This document shows positions 44,301 to 52,744 of a stretch of DNA of 64,000 nucleotides, piece after piece. Source of the DNA: Sphingorhabdus_B sp046154385 (GTDB lineage: Bacteria > Pseudomonadota > Alphaproteobacteria > Sphingomonadales > Sphingomonadaceae); contig NZ_JBJXFW010000045.1 in the NCBI RefSeq assembly GCF_046154385.1, positions 164,306-228,305 on the forward strand. Direction: 5' to 3'. The first letter of the stretch is position 1. Every line of letters begins with the position of its first letter. The notes beneath the pieces are model-generated. The model was not told the DNA's origin. It ran no database searches and saw only the letters and a program-made list of their open reading frames with translations. A program made the translations under genes and the position numbers.

Positions 44301-45299
44301 ATGGCAGATTTGCCACAGATGATGACGGCAATCGAGATTTCGGCGCCCGGTGGCCCTGAAGTCCTTGTGCCTTGCCAGCGTCCGGTTCCGGTTCCGGGAC
44401 CGGGTGAAGTTTTGCTGAAGGTTGCTTATGCGGGCGTCAACCGGCCCGATGTTATCCAGCGAAAGGGGCTATACCCGCCGCCGCCCGGCGCGAGCGACTT
44501 GCCCGGCCTCGAAGTATCCGGAACTGTTGTCGCCGTCGGCAATGCTGTGGATCGGAACGAGATAGGGGCGATGTATTGCGCGCTGGTTTCGGGGGGCGGT
44601 TACGCCGAATATTGCGTTGCACGGCTCGACCAATGCTTGCCGGTGCCGGCATCGCTCGGTATGGCAGAAGCGGCAGCTTTGCCCGAAACCCTGTTTACCG
44701 TGTGGCATAATGTGTTCGAGCGCGCCTATGTATGCGAAGGTGAAACAATCCTGGTTCATGGCGGGACCAGTGGCATTGGCAGTATGGCGATCAAGCTTGG
44801 CAAATTGTTCGGGCTGCACGTTATTGTAACATGCGGTTCCGATGAAAAATGCAGCGCGGCCCTTGCCCTGGGGGCGGATCACGCGATCAATTATAGCGCC
44901 CTGGACTTCGTCGAAGAGGTCAAAAGACTTACCGGTGGGCAGGGCGCGCATATCGTGCTGGACATGGTCGCCGGCAGCTATGTCGCGCGCAATTTGCAAT
45001 GCTTGCGCGACGATGGCCGTCATGTGACCATTGCGGTGCAGGGCGGGATGGTCGCCGAAATCAACATGGCACAGGTCATGATGCGCCGCCTGACGCTGAC
45101 CGGATCAACATTGCGACCGCGTTCGGCGCAGTTCAAGGCGCTGCTCGCACAGGAAATCCAGGTTCATGCCTGGCCAATGGTCACCGATGGGCGGTTGCGT
45201 CCGGAAATGGACCGGGTTTTCCCGCTGTCGGACGCCGCCGCTGCCCACGCGCACATGGAATCAGGGGAGCATGTGGGCAAGATCGTTCTGGAAATTTAG
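44301..45299 (+). CDS. NAD(P)H:quinone oxidoreductase (zeta-crystallin/PIG3-like)
   Basis: Medium-chain reductase of 332 residues without zinc ligands. The N-terminal catalytic domain (GGPEVLVPCQRPVPVPGPGEVL, VNRPDVIQRKGLYPPPPG) matches the PIG3/QOR branch. The nucleotide-binding loop is HGGTSGIGSMAIKLGK (about residues 150-165). The enzyme would reduce quinones or enones with NADPH. ATG 44301 follows GGGGGACGGA; another in-frame ATG lies at 44289. Its last bases overlap the end of the convergent hydrolase gene by 4 bp. Confidence 0.9.
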   Translation: MADLPQMMTAIEISAPGGPEVLVPCQRPVPVPGPGEVLLKVAYAGVNRPDVIQRKGLYPPPPGASDLPGLEVSGTVVAVGNAVDRNEIGAMYCALVSGGGYAEYCVARLDQCLPVPASLGMAEAAALPETLFTVWHNVFERAYVCEGETILVHGGTSGIGSMAIKLGKLFGLHVIVTCGSDEKCSAALALGADHAINYSALDFVEEVKRLTGGQGAHIVLDMVAGSYVARNLQCLRDDGRHVTIAVQGGMVAEINMAQVMMRRLTLTGSTLRPRSAQFKALLAQEIQVHAWPMVTDGRLRPEMDRVFPLSDAAAAHAHMESGEHVGKIVLEI

Positions 45300-46255
45300 C
45301 CTGCGGTTAGACTGTCCAACCAGACCTTCACGTCATTGGCGCTTTGTTCCGGCACTTCTTCCATCGGAATGTGGCCGACCTTGGGATAGATGACAAGCTT
45401 GGCGCCCGGTAAGGCATCAGCGAACCATTTGGCAGATTCTACGGGTATGAGATTGTCCTCTTCACCCCACATGATCATCACCGGGACCATGATCGCCGCC
45501 AGTCCCTCTTTCGACGCCTGCCGGTTATTATGCGGCAGGGCAAAGCGCTTCATCGTTGCCTCGCGATTGCCGGGGAACCGGTTCAGTTCCCAATAACGGT
45601 CGACCAGCGCATCATCGATTTTGGATTGCACTGACATCGACGTCTTGATGCTCGATTCAAACATGCTCCGTGGAGCAATAAAGCGGGTCAGTTCCTTGAC
45701 CACCGGCATCCGCGCCAGCCGGAACCCGATGGGGATTTTACGCGCCTGCCATTGCGGCGCCCCCGCCGCATCGATCAACAGCACCGCGTCGGTTTTATCC
45801 GGATGGGCAAGGGCGAACATCCATGCTGTCCCGCCGCCCATCGAATTGCCACCTATAACCGCGGATTTGACCTTCAGTCGCGTCATCAACCGGTCAACAA
45901 CATCAACAAAGACAGGATAATCATACACGCCGCCCGGATGTTTGCCGGTTAAACCGTGCCCCGGAAGATCCAGGCTGATGACACGATAATCTGCGCCTAA
46001 AATCTTCACCCAAGTTTCCCAAGTGTGCAGGGAGGCATTGGACCCGTGGATCAGCATGATCGTCCGGCCGTCGCGCACGCCCTCATCGCGATAATGGACC
46101 TTCAGGCCTGGCTGGAGGTCTACAAATTGTGATGCGCCATTGCCATATTTTGCTTTCATCGCCTTTGCATCGGTGTCGGGTGCATATCCCCAAAGAAACA
46201 GGCCCGTAAATGCAATCAGGATCATTATTCCCAAATATTTCAACAGCCGTTTCAT
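45296..46255 (-). CDS. Alpha/beta hydrolase, membrane-anchored
   Basis: Serine hydrolase of 319 residues with an N-terminal hydrophobic anchor (residues 4-23, LLKYLGIMILIAFTGLFLWG). The catalytic triad is Ser138 (GNSMGG), Asp267 (GEEDNLIP) and His295 (VGHIPMEE). The oxyanion loop is HGSNASLHTW (70-79). The layout resembles epoxide hydrolase/C-C hydrolase relatives, but no reaction can be assigned. Placement of the catalytic domain in the periplasm is likely from the anchor. GGGAGAAA precedes the ATG. Its end overlaps the quinone oxidoreductase gene by 4 bp. Confidence 0.87.
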   Translation of the reverse strand: MKRLLKYLGIMILIAFTGLFLWGYAPDTDAKAMKAKYGNGASQFVDLQPGLKVHYRDEGVRDGRTIMLIHGSNASLHTWETWVKILGADYRVISLDLPGHGLTGKHPGGVYDYPVFVDVVDRLMTRLKVKSAVIGGNSMGGGTAWMFALAHPDKTDAVLLIDAAGAPQWQARKIPIGFRLARMPVVKELTRFIAPRSMFESSIKTSMSVQSKIDDALVDRYWELNRFPGNREATMKRFALPHNNRQASKEGLAAIMVPVMIMWGEEDNLIPVESAKWFADALPGAKLVIYPKVGHIPMEEVPEQSANDVKVWLDSLTAG

Positions 46256-46416
46256 AAGTTTCTCCCGCTTTTTCAGAATGAATGCACCCGAGTTGTTTCC
46301 GGCGCAAGTGTCATCGCGGATTGCGGCTTGCCGATTGCGGCAACTTGGCCTAAAGTCCCGGACAACATATTCAGGCCGCGCCGCAAGGTGCGGCCCTTAT
46401 TATTGGAGCAATAAAA

Positions 46417-47118
46417 ATGGCCACCCCTTTGATGCAGCACGCGACCGCCGCCTGGCTGGTCGATAACACCGCGCTCAGTTTCTCGCAAATTGCCGAGTTT
46501 TGCGGAATTCACATCCTCGAAGTGCAGGCTATGGCGGACGATATGACCGGCTCCAAATATACCGGCCGCGACCCTGTGCACGCCGGTGAACTTTCGATGG
46601 ACGAAATCGAAAAAGGTCAGGCGGACGAAGATTATGTCCTGAAAATGTCGAAAGGGCCTGACCAGGTCCGCCGCACCAAAGGACCGCGCTATACCCCGGT
46701 GTCAAAGCGTCAGGACAAGCCGGACGGCATCGCATGGTTGCTGCGGAACCATCCTGAAATTTCCGATGGCGCGATATGCAAGCTGATCGGCACGACCCGT
46801 AACACCATTGCCGCCATCCGTGAGCGGAGCCACTGGAACATTGCGGAAATTCAGCCCAAGGATCCGGTGACTCTGGGCCTGACATCGCAGCGCGAACTAG
46901 ACGCTATCGTCACACGCGCCGCGAAAAAGGCTGGCATTGATAACACCGCCATCGACGATGCGCGCCTTGGAACCGATCGCGAAGCATTGATCGAAGAGCT
47001 CCGCGCCGAACGTACCGAAGCCGCCCGCAAGGCCGAAGCCGCCCTGAACGGCGAAGACCCAGACGTGGCGAAACCCGAGCTGACGGCCTACACGCTGTTC
47101 AAAAAAACGGGCGAGTAA
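46417..47118 (+). CDS. trcR: DUF1013 protein, TrcR-like cell-cycle regulator
   Basis: Protein of 233 residues confined to alphaproteobacteria. The N-terminal domain (TPLMQHATAAWLVDNTALSFSQIAEFCGIH) and a second helix-turn-helix-like segment (HPEISDGAICKLIGTTRNTIAAIRER, about residues 110-135) suggest DNA binding. DUF1013 proteins have been named TrcR, RNA-polymerase-associated cell-cycle regulators; I rely on family recollection for that. The C-terminal third is charged and Ala-rich. GGAG lies upstream of the ATG. It stands alone, divergent from the hydrolase gene and followed by repeats. Confidence 0.85.
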   Translation: MATPLMQHATAAWLVDNTALSFSQIAEFCGIHILEVQAMADDMTGSKYTGRDPVHAGELSMDEIEKGQADEDYVLKMSKGPDQVRRTKGPRYTPVSKRQDKPDGIAWLLRNHPEISDGAICKLIGTTRNTIAAIRERSHWNIAEIQPKDPVTLGLTSQRELDAIVTRAAKKAGIDNTAIDDARLGTDREALIEELRAERTEAARKAEAALNGEDPDVAKPELTAYTLFKKTGE

Positions 47119-47166
47119 ACTTTCTCCTTCCTCCGCCCGGGCCTCAAGGTTCGGCGGGCAAGGCAA

Positions 47167-47236
47167 GGGGACAGTCCCTGAAGGGACAGTCCCCGAGGGT
47201 GAATCTACGGGGACTGTCCCTTTAGGGACTGTCCCC
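47167..47236. repeat. RAYT-associated composite palindrome, copy 7
   Basis: Full copy with spacer GAGGGTGAATCTAC, 48 bp after trcR. It is the rightmost copy in the window; none is seen between it and base 64000. Confidence 0.9.
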
Positions 47237-47310
47237 AACATTCGACGCATAGGTTCTCACCGTCGAAGCCCTTCACCAACTGCGCCTAGGCCTGTTGGCT
47301 AAGGCTCCAT

Positions 47311-47333
47311 ATCCTCTCCCAACGGGAGAGGGG
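47311..47333. repeat. CCTCTCCC-AAC-GGGAGAGG hairpin
   Basis: Perfect eight-base stem with a three-base loop. The sequence matches part of the repeat that flanks the DUF559 gene (62801-62818, opposite strand), so it looks like a truncated member of that family. Confidence 0.6.
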
Positions 47334-47360
47334 GTGTTCGGAATTCGATAATCCCACACC

Positions 47361-47505
47361 CGTCACCCTGAACTTGTTTCAGGGTCTATCGTGCAGCGGC
47401 TCCGTCGGTATAAGCTAAAAGCAACCGTGCGTCGCAGCATGGCTTGTCACTACAGGTGGGGTGAGGGCTTGCAAATGGACCCTGAAACAAGTTCAGGGTG
47501 ACGGG
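47361..47505. repeat. Inverted pair of GTCACCCTGAAC-type repeats
   Basis: Two units, at 47361-47390 and 47476-47505, are reverse complements of each other. Each contains CCCTGAACTTGTTTCAGGG, which is itself an imperfect palindrome. They bracket 85 bases of unique sequence. The same family occurs at 50523-50686. Together with the hairpin at 47311, copy 7 and the operator at 47564, this accounts for most of the 475-base gap before the MBL gene. Confidence 0.8.
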
Positions 47506-47563
47506 CGCTTAATTGCAGTGCATTTACTTTCGCTCTATAACCTTCCCTAACGTCAGCATTGCT

Positions 47564-47579
47564 TTAACCGCGCAGTTAA
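47564..47579. promoter_or_regulatory. TTAAYYG-YG-CRRTTAA operator-like site, copy 2
   Basis: TTAACCG-CG-CAGTTAA (6/7 palindromic) ends 14 bases before the MBL hydrolase ATG, where it could block transcription or initiation of the hydrolase-fadD unit. Confidence 0.5.
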
Positions 47580-47593
47580 GGCACGACGGTGGG

Positions 47594-48703
47594 ATGGCCC
47601 CTAAAGCACCGCCCGCATATGATATGTCGCTTGTCGACCATGGATTTGAAGCCAAAGAGCTGAAAGGCCTGACCTATCCGTTGGGCGATCATGCGCCGGG
47701 ATATGGCGAAATCTATCAGTTAGCGCCCGACCTTGGATGGACGCGGATGCCGGTTCCGGGGAATTTGTCGCATATCAATCTGTGGTTGCTCGATGATGAT
47801 GCGCCGCAGGGCAATGGTTATGCGATTGCCGATACCGGCCTGTTCCTTCCCGATGTGGTCGATTACTGGAAATCGATGTTTGCAGGGGCGTTGTCGCAGC
47901 GGCAACTTACGCGGATCTTTGTGACCCATTTTCACCCCGACCATGTGGGTTGCGCCGGCTGGTTGGCCAACAAGTTCAAGGTTCCGGTCTGGATGAACCG
48001 CACCGAATGGTTATTGACGCGATTGCTGGTGAACGAACAGCTGGAACATCCCCCCGAAGACATTCTGCGCCGCCGGAAATTATACGGCTATGATGACGAG
48101 CGCCTCGATAAAATGCGAAAGGGCGGTTGGGGCAATTTTGCCCGTGCCGTATCGCGCTTGCCAAGTGGGCATCACAGGCTCGACGACGGCGCTGTCGTGC
48201 GGGTTGGCAATCGTGACTGGCAGATCTTGACCGGCGGTGGCCATACGCCGGAACATGCCTGTATGGTTGATCACCGCAATGGGGTGATCATCGCAGGCGA
48301 CCAGATTTTGCCGCGCATCACTTCGAATGTGTCGATCATGGACAGCGAACCGGATGCCGATCCGTTGGCCGAATGGCTGGCGTCGATTGCAAAGTTCAGG
48401 GCTGCCTTGCCCGAGGATATGCTCGTTCTGCCTGCGCACGGCTTTCCGTTCAAAGGAATCCACACCCGTCTGGACCGATTGGCAGCGGGGCATCATGAAC
48501 AGCTTGACCGGTTGGAAGCGGCGCTTCGGACCACCGAAATGCGCGCCGTCGATACATTCGGCCTGCTGTTTGGACGGCCGATCGATGACAGTATCTTCAG
48601 CCTCGCCGCCGGCGAAGCGATGGCGCATTTACGGTATCTCGAACGCGCGGGGCGTGCGACTTTGGAGGTCCGCGACGGCGTGGGCTGGTATAGTTCACAA
48701 TAA
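47594..48703 (+). CDS. MBL-fold metallo-hydrolase
   Basis: Zinc hydrolase of 369 residues. The metal motif is HFHPDH (His112, His114, Asp116, His117) in FVTHFHPDHVGCAGW, with further ligands in GGGHTPEHACM, AGDQILPR and VLPAHGFPF. A C-terminal alpha-helical winged-helix-like part follows. The ATG at 47594 follows GGTGGG; the longer upstream frame is not needed. It is 17 bp ahead of an acyl-CoA ligase and carries a fatty-acid-type operator upstream, so it may hydrolyse a thioester or lactone intermediate. That role is inference. Confidence 0.88.
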   Translation: MAPKAPPAYDMSLVDHGFEAKELKGLTYPLGDHAPGYGEIYQLAPDLGWTRMPVPGNLSHINLWLLDDDAPQGNGYAIADTGLFLPDVVDYWKSMFAGALSQRQLTRIFVTHFHPDHVGCAGWLANKFKVPVWMNRTEWLLTRLLVNEQLEHPPEDILRRRKLYGYDDERLDKMRKGGWGNFARAVSRLPSGHHRLDDGAVVRVGNRDWQILTGGGHTPEHACMVDHRNGVIIAGDQILPRITSNVSIMDSEPDADPLAEWLASIAKFRAALPEDMLVLPAHGFPFKGIHTRLDRLAAGHHEQLDRLEAALRTTEMRAVDTFGLLFGRPIDDSIFSLAAGEAMAHLRYLERAGRATLEVRDGVGWYSSQ

Positions 48704-48720
48704 TATCGCATCGTGGGAAT

Positions 48721-50403
48721 ATGACAAACAGCATCTGGCAAACGCATTATCTCCACCCGTCAAAATGGGACCAGCATTTTGCGCCGCTGGCCATGCACGA
48801 TATGTTTTTCCAGTCGGCCGAACGCATGGGCAAGGCGGCTTTGGCCGATTTCATGGGCCGCAAATACAGCTATGCCGAAATGGCCGAAAACGTCCGGCGC
48901 GTGGCCAAAGGCCTGCAGGACAAAGGGATAGGGAAGGGCGACCATATCGGTCTGTTCCTGCCCAATGTGCCGCATTATATCGCTGCTTATTATGGCGCGC
49001 TTGCCGCAGGGGCGACGGTGGTCAATTTTTCCCCGCTCTATTCGGTGGATGAATTGGCGCATCAGGTGGCCGACAGCGGTACGTCGATCCTGTTCACGGT
49101 GTCGGCTGCGGCGCTTTTGCCAACCGCGATCAAGGTGTTGGACAACAGCAGTTTGAAGGAACTGGTCGTGGGCAGCGTGGCCGAAGCCTTGCCACGCGCC
49201 AAAAGCTGGGCCTATCGCCTGTTCAAGCGCAAGGATATCGCAGCTATTCCGGCCGACGATCGCATCACATCCTATGCAGACCTGACTGCAAATGGCGGGG
49301 ATTATGCGGTTCAGCCCTGCGATCCTGAAAAGGACATTGCCCAGTTGCAATATACAGGCGGTACGACCGGCGTGCCCAAGGGCGCGATGTTGAGCCACCA
49401 GAATATCACCGCCAATGCGCGGCAGATCAACATGCTGGACCCGCATAGCCGAATCAACATGCCGGACAATCCCGCAGAAGACCGCATATTGGGCGTACTG
49501 CCATTCTTTCATGTTTTTGCGAACGCGACTGTTTTGAACCGGACCATTTTCAATGGCGGCGAAATCGTGATGTTGCCACGCTTCGAAGCGAAAGCGGCGC
49601 TGGCGGCGGTGAACCGGACCCATGTGACATCGCTGCCCGGTGTGCCGACCATGTATCAGGCCCTGCTTGACTGTCCCGATATCGCAAAAACCAATTTTAC
49701 CAGCCTGCGTGCCTGCATTTCCGGCGGGGCACCTTTGGCTGCCGAGTTGAAAGCCCGCTTTGAAGAGCGCAGCGGTGCCGTCGTAATCGAAGGCTATGGC
49801 CTGACCGAAAGCTCCGGCGTGGTCTCCTGTAACCCCTATGAGGGGCTGAATAAGCTTGGCAGCATCGGACAGCCTATTCCGGGCACCGATGTGAAGTTGC
49901 TCGACAAGGAAGACCCGACCAAGCCCGCACCACCGGGCGAGCCGGGCGAGTTGGTCTTTGCAGGGCCACAGGTCATGTGCGGCTATTGGAAACGGCCCGA
50001 TGCCGATGCCGAAGTGTTTGTCGGCAAATATCTGCGCACCGGCGATGTGGCGACAATCGATGAGGATGGCTTCATCCATATTGTCGACCGCCTGAAAGAC
50101 ATGATCGCGGTCGGCGGGTTCAAGGTTTTCCCCAGCCAGGTCGAAGATGTGCTCTACAAACATCCAGCGGTAAAAGAGGCGCTCGTGATCGGCGTGCCCG
50201 ACGCCTATCACGGCGAAATGCCGCGCGCATTCGTAACATTGCAAGACGGTGCCACGGAAGATGGCGCGGCGCTGATGACATGGCTGAACCCGCAATTGGG
50301 CAAGCATGAGCGGGTGCAGGCCGTTGTGGTGCGCGACGCTTTGCCCAAGACGATGATTGGGAAGCTGGACCGGAAGGCCTTGCGGGCGGAGATTGGGTGT
50401 TAG
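48721..50403 (+). CDS. fadD: Long-chain fatty-acid-CoA ligase
   Basis: AMP-forming acyl-CoA synthetase of 560 residues, the size of E. coli FadD. The P-loop YTGGTTGVPKGAMLSH is at about 211-226, the second motif is GYGLTESSGVV, and the C-terminal motif RLKDMIAVGGFKVFPSQVED plus the catalytic Lys in KTMIGKLDRKAL close the protein. It activates free fatty acids for beta-oxidation. It follows the MBL gene by 17 bp in one transcription unit. The stop is immediately followed by an inverted-repeat element. Confidence 0.93.
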   Translation: MTNSIWQTHYLHPSKWDQHFAPLAMHDMFFQSAERMGKAALADFMGRKYSYAEMAENVRRVAKGLQDKGIGKGDHIGLFLPNVPHYIAAYYGALAAGATVVNFSPLYSVDELAHQVADSGTSILFTVSAAALLPTAIKVLDNSSLKELVVGSVAEALPRAKSWAYRLFKRKDIAAIPADDRITSYADLTANGGDYAVQPCDPEKDIAQLQYTGGTTGVPKGAMLSHQNITANARQINMLDPHSRINMPDNPAEDRILGVLPFFHVFANATVLNRTIFNGGEIVMLPRFEAKAALAAVNRTHVTSLPGVPTMYQALLDCPDIAKTNFTSLRACISGGAPLAAELKARFEERSGAVVIEGYGLTESSGVVSCNPYEGLNKLGSIGQPIPGTDVKLLDKEDPTKPAPPGEPGELVFAGPQVMCGYWKRPDADAEVFVGKYLRTGDVATIDEDGFIHIVDRLKDMIAVGGFKVFPSQVEDVLYKHPAVKEALVIGVPDAYHGEMPRAFVTLQDGATEDGAALMTWLNPQLGKHERVQAVVVRDALPKTMIGKLDRKALRAEIGC

Positions 50404-50406
50404 GTT

Positions 50407-50817
50407 TTTTAGCTAGAAGGAAGAAGGGCTAGAAGGAAGAAGGCGTTGGTGTGGGCGTTCGGCGCCGCTCGATATTTGCGGCGTTACCTCTCCTAATTTG
50501 TTACCCTGAACCATCCTAATTCGTCACCCTGAACTTGTTTCACCTCCGGTGACTTCGTTTCAGGGTCCATTTTTCAGATTTTGTCCACCAAATCTTTGCG
50601 AAGCCAAACAACTCCGAACGGTTGCTTTGTTCTATACCAGATGGTCGTTGCTTCACGATAGACCCTGAAACAAGTTCAGGGTGACGGTGTTGGGAAAACG
50701 TCATGGCGTTGGCAAGAATGGTGACGGTGATTGTAGGAAATTGGTTGCAATTCAATTGCATCCGTTAAGGCCAAAACCCACGCCTTCTTCCTCTTAGCCC
50801 TTCTTCCTTCTAGCTAA
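50407..50817. mobile_element. 410-bp non-coding element with ~40-bp terminal inverted repeats
   Basis: The ends 50407-50447 and 50779-50817 are near-perfect reverse complements, with core TTTAGCTAGAAGGAAGAAGG and a second AGAAGGAAGAAGG block. No gene is encoded inside; the interior carries two oppositely oriented units of the GTCACCCTGAAC repeat family and an ATTCAATTGCAT-type palindrome. The structure is that of a MITE or a nested BIME. It fills most of the 486-base gap between fadD and dinB. No target duplication could be identified. Confidence 0.55.
50523..50686. repeat. Inverted pair of GTCACCCTGAAC-type repeats nested in the 410-bp element
   Basis: The left unit (50523-50567) is interrupted by an 18-base insertion (CACCTCCGGTGACTTCGT region); the right unit (50651-50686) is intact. 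They match the pair at 47361-47505, including the TATCGTG flank. Confidence 0.75.
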
Positions 50818-50889
50818 ATATCTTCGGCCAAAAAATCCCGCAGACGATTTTCCATAGCAATCCCCAAAACTTCCCCATAATCCACGCTG

Positions 50890-52005
50890 GTGTCCAACCC
50901 CGACGCCCCGCAACCTGTCCGCAAGATCATCCATGTCGATATGGATGCCTTTTTTGCGAGCGTGGAGCAGCGGGATAATCCGGAATTGCGCGGTAAACCC
51001 GTTGCGGTCGGCGGGTCGTCCAAACGGGGCGTGGTGGCGGCGGCGAGTTATGAGGCGCGGGCCTTTGGTGTGCGTTCGGCCATGCCCTCGGTTACGGCGC
51101 AGCGGCAATGTCCTGACCTGATTTTTGTAAAGCCCCGCTTTGAAGCTTATCGCATGGTATCGCGGCAAATCCGGGACATTTTTGCGCGGCACACCGATCT
51201 TATCCAGCCTTTGTCGCTGGATGAGGCCTATCTGGATGTGACGCAGGACAAGCAGGGCATCGGCTCGGCAGTCAAGATTGCCAAGGCGATCCGTGCTGCC
51301 ATCCGCGCCGAGACTGGCCTGACGGCGAGCGCGGGGGTCAGTTATAACAAGTTTATCGCCAAGCTTGCGAGTGACCAGAACAAACCCGATGGATTGTGCG
51401 TTATTTTACCTGAGCAGGGTGCGGAATTTGTGGCCGGCCTGCCGGTACGGCGCTTTCATGGCGTGGGGCCGCGCACGGCGGAGAAGATGGCAAAGCTTGG
51501 CGTGCATACCGGCGCCGACCTCGCGCAAAAGGACGCCGCATGGCTGGCGCATCATTTCGGAAGTTGGGGCAGCCATTTGTTCAAGGCGGCGCGGGGGATT
51601 GATGACCGGCCGGTCAACGCCAACAGCGTCCGCAAATCCTTGGGCGGAGAGCTGACCTATTTTGACGACAAGCGCAGCGAGGATGAGCTGCGCGAGGCGT
51701 TGGACGAGATTATCGATATCGTGTGGGACCGGATCGAACGCTATCAGGCTAGGGGCAAGACATTGGTGTTGAAGGCCCGCTATTCGGATTTCCGCACCAT
51801 CACCCGGTCGCGCACTGTGCCGCATATATTAGCCGACCGCGCGGAATTTGCGCAATTGGGCCATGCGTTGCTGGACCAGATATTGCCGGCAGAAATGGGC
51901 GTCCGGTTGCTCGGATTGACACTGTCCGGGCTGGTCGGTGATGCCGGTGATGCAGAAGATGCGACAGGGCAGGGCCGATTTGCGTTCGACGGCATTGAAG
52001 ATTGA
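50890..52005 (+). CDS. dinB: DNA polymerase IV (Y-family)
   Basis: Translesion polymerase of 371 residues. Catalytic acidic residues are Asp17 in IHVDMDAFFASVEQR and Asp111-Glu112 in LSLDEAYLDV; the Phe pair after Asp19 includes the steric gate. A GVSYNKFIAKLASDQNKPDG segment and a GVGPRTAEKM helix-hairpin-helix follow, then the little-finger domain. The C-terminal QGRFAFD may be the clamp-binding motif. The GTG at 50890 is the only plausible start after an in-frame stop at 50878; no ribosome site is evident. Regulation by LexA is not apparent. Confidence 0.93.
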   Translation: MSNPDAPQPVRKIIHVDMDAFFASVEQRDNPELRGKPVAVGGSSKRGVVAAASYEARAFGVRSAMPSVTAQRQCPDLIFVKPRFEAYRMVSRQIRDIFARHTDLIQPLSLDEAYLDVTQDKQGIGSAVKIAKAIRAAIRAETGLTASAGVSYNKFIAKLASDQNKPDGLCVILPEQGAEFVAGLPVRRFHGVGPRTAEKMAKLGVHTGADLAQKDAAWLAHHFGSWGSHLFKAARGIDDRPVNANSVRKSLGGELTYFDDKRSEDELREALDEIIDIVWDRIERYQARGKTLVLKARYSDFRTITRSRTVPHILADRAEFAQLGHALLDQILPAEMGVRLLGLTLSGLVGDAGDAEDATGQGRFAFDGIED

Positions 52006-52061
52006 AGATATTCGCCATATATCAAAAAACTGTTGTGCTCATATAATACAGGAACCCCCCC

Positions 52062-52706
52062 ATGGCCCGCCCCCAAACCGATATCGAGGCTGGAAAAGCC
52101 GAATTGCTGAACGTCGTTGATGATCTGGTCCGGCAACGCGGCGCGGTCGATATTTCGATGACCGATCTTGCCGCAGCAGCAGGAATGTCGCCGTCTAACC
52201 TCTACCGCTTTTTCGACAGCAAAGAGGCATTGCTGGAGGCGGTGGCGGAGCGGTTCTTTGAAGACAAGAGCAAGATCATGGTCGAAGTGACCGAATCCGA
52301 TCTTCCTGTCCGCGAAAAAATGTACCAGTTTTTTGCGCGGCGGTTTTTGGTGATGGTCCAGAAGTACGAAGCTGAGCCAGACCTGCTGAAAAGCTATCTC
52401 GAAATCGGTCAGCAACATTTCGAAGTCGTGCGCGGCTATGTCGATCTTGGTGATCATTATCTATCGCTGATCGTTGCCGAGGCGATGGAGCAAGGCTATT
52501 TTCAGGGTCTGTCGATTGACGAAACCGTGTCGCTCGTCAATCAGATGGCCCAATGCTACACCAATCCTGAGTCCATCATCTATATAGGAACGACCAAATT
52601 AAAGGTCGAAAAATTGGCCCAAATCGTCGATACGATGTTCAACGGATTAGGCGCGCAAGCTTCAGCCGAGTCAAAAAGAGAACAGCACATTAAAATAGTA
52701 TCCTGA
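52062..52706 (+). CDS. TetR/AcrR family transcriptional regulator
   Basis: Repressor-type regulator of 214 residues. The DNA-binding helix-turn-helix is at about residues 25-55 (GAVDISMTDLAAAAGMSPSNLYRFFDSKEALLEAV). The C-terminal ligand domain is all helical. AGGA precedes the ATG, and a TATAAT lies 15 bases before it at 52042-52047. It heads a co-directional set: nitronate monooxygenase, a small protein, a kinase-DUF6285 fusion and an acyl-CoA dehydrogenase. It is a candidate for the protein that binds the TTAAYYG-YG-CRRTTAA sites, although no such site lies before its own gene. Confidence 0.9.
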   Translation: MARPQTDIEAGKAELLNVVDDLVRQRGAVDISMTDLAAAAGMSPSNLYRFFDSKEALLEAVAERFFEDKSKIMVEVTESDLPVREKMYQFFARRFLVMVQKYEAEPDLLKSYLEIGQQHFEVVRGYVDLGDHYLSLIVAEAMEQGYFQGLSIDETVSLVNQMAQCYTNPESIIYIGTTKLKVEKLAQIVDTMFNGLGAQASAESKREQHIKIVS

Positions 52707-52744
52707 AATACTTCATATTTTTAAAAACCGGCGGTAGAGCGGCC

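Noticed and set aside
46373..46395. GGCCGC...GCGGCC hairpin before trcR
   Set aside because: Six-base stem with a ten-base loop in a GC-rich leader; not strong enough to call a riboswitch or attenuator.
27133..47236. CRISPR array
   Set aside because: The repeats are separated by whole genes and have no regular spacers; they are dispersed palindromes.
48760..50307. Open frame of 515 codons antisense to fadD
   Set aside because: Lies wholly opposite a well-supported gene, lacks recognisable domains and has residue use typical of a GC-rich shadow frame. Similar long antisense frames at 23708-24715, 24139-25302, 10637-11644, 33016-33876 and 57652-58659 were rejected for the same reason.
50814..51023. 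Antisense frame ending DYGEVLGIAMENRLRDFLAEDI before dinB
   Set aside because: The tail looks protein-like and could be a gene remnant, but it overlaps the dinB 5' end, has no supporting start and matches nothing I recognise.
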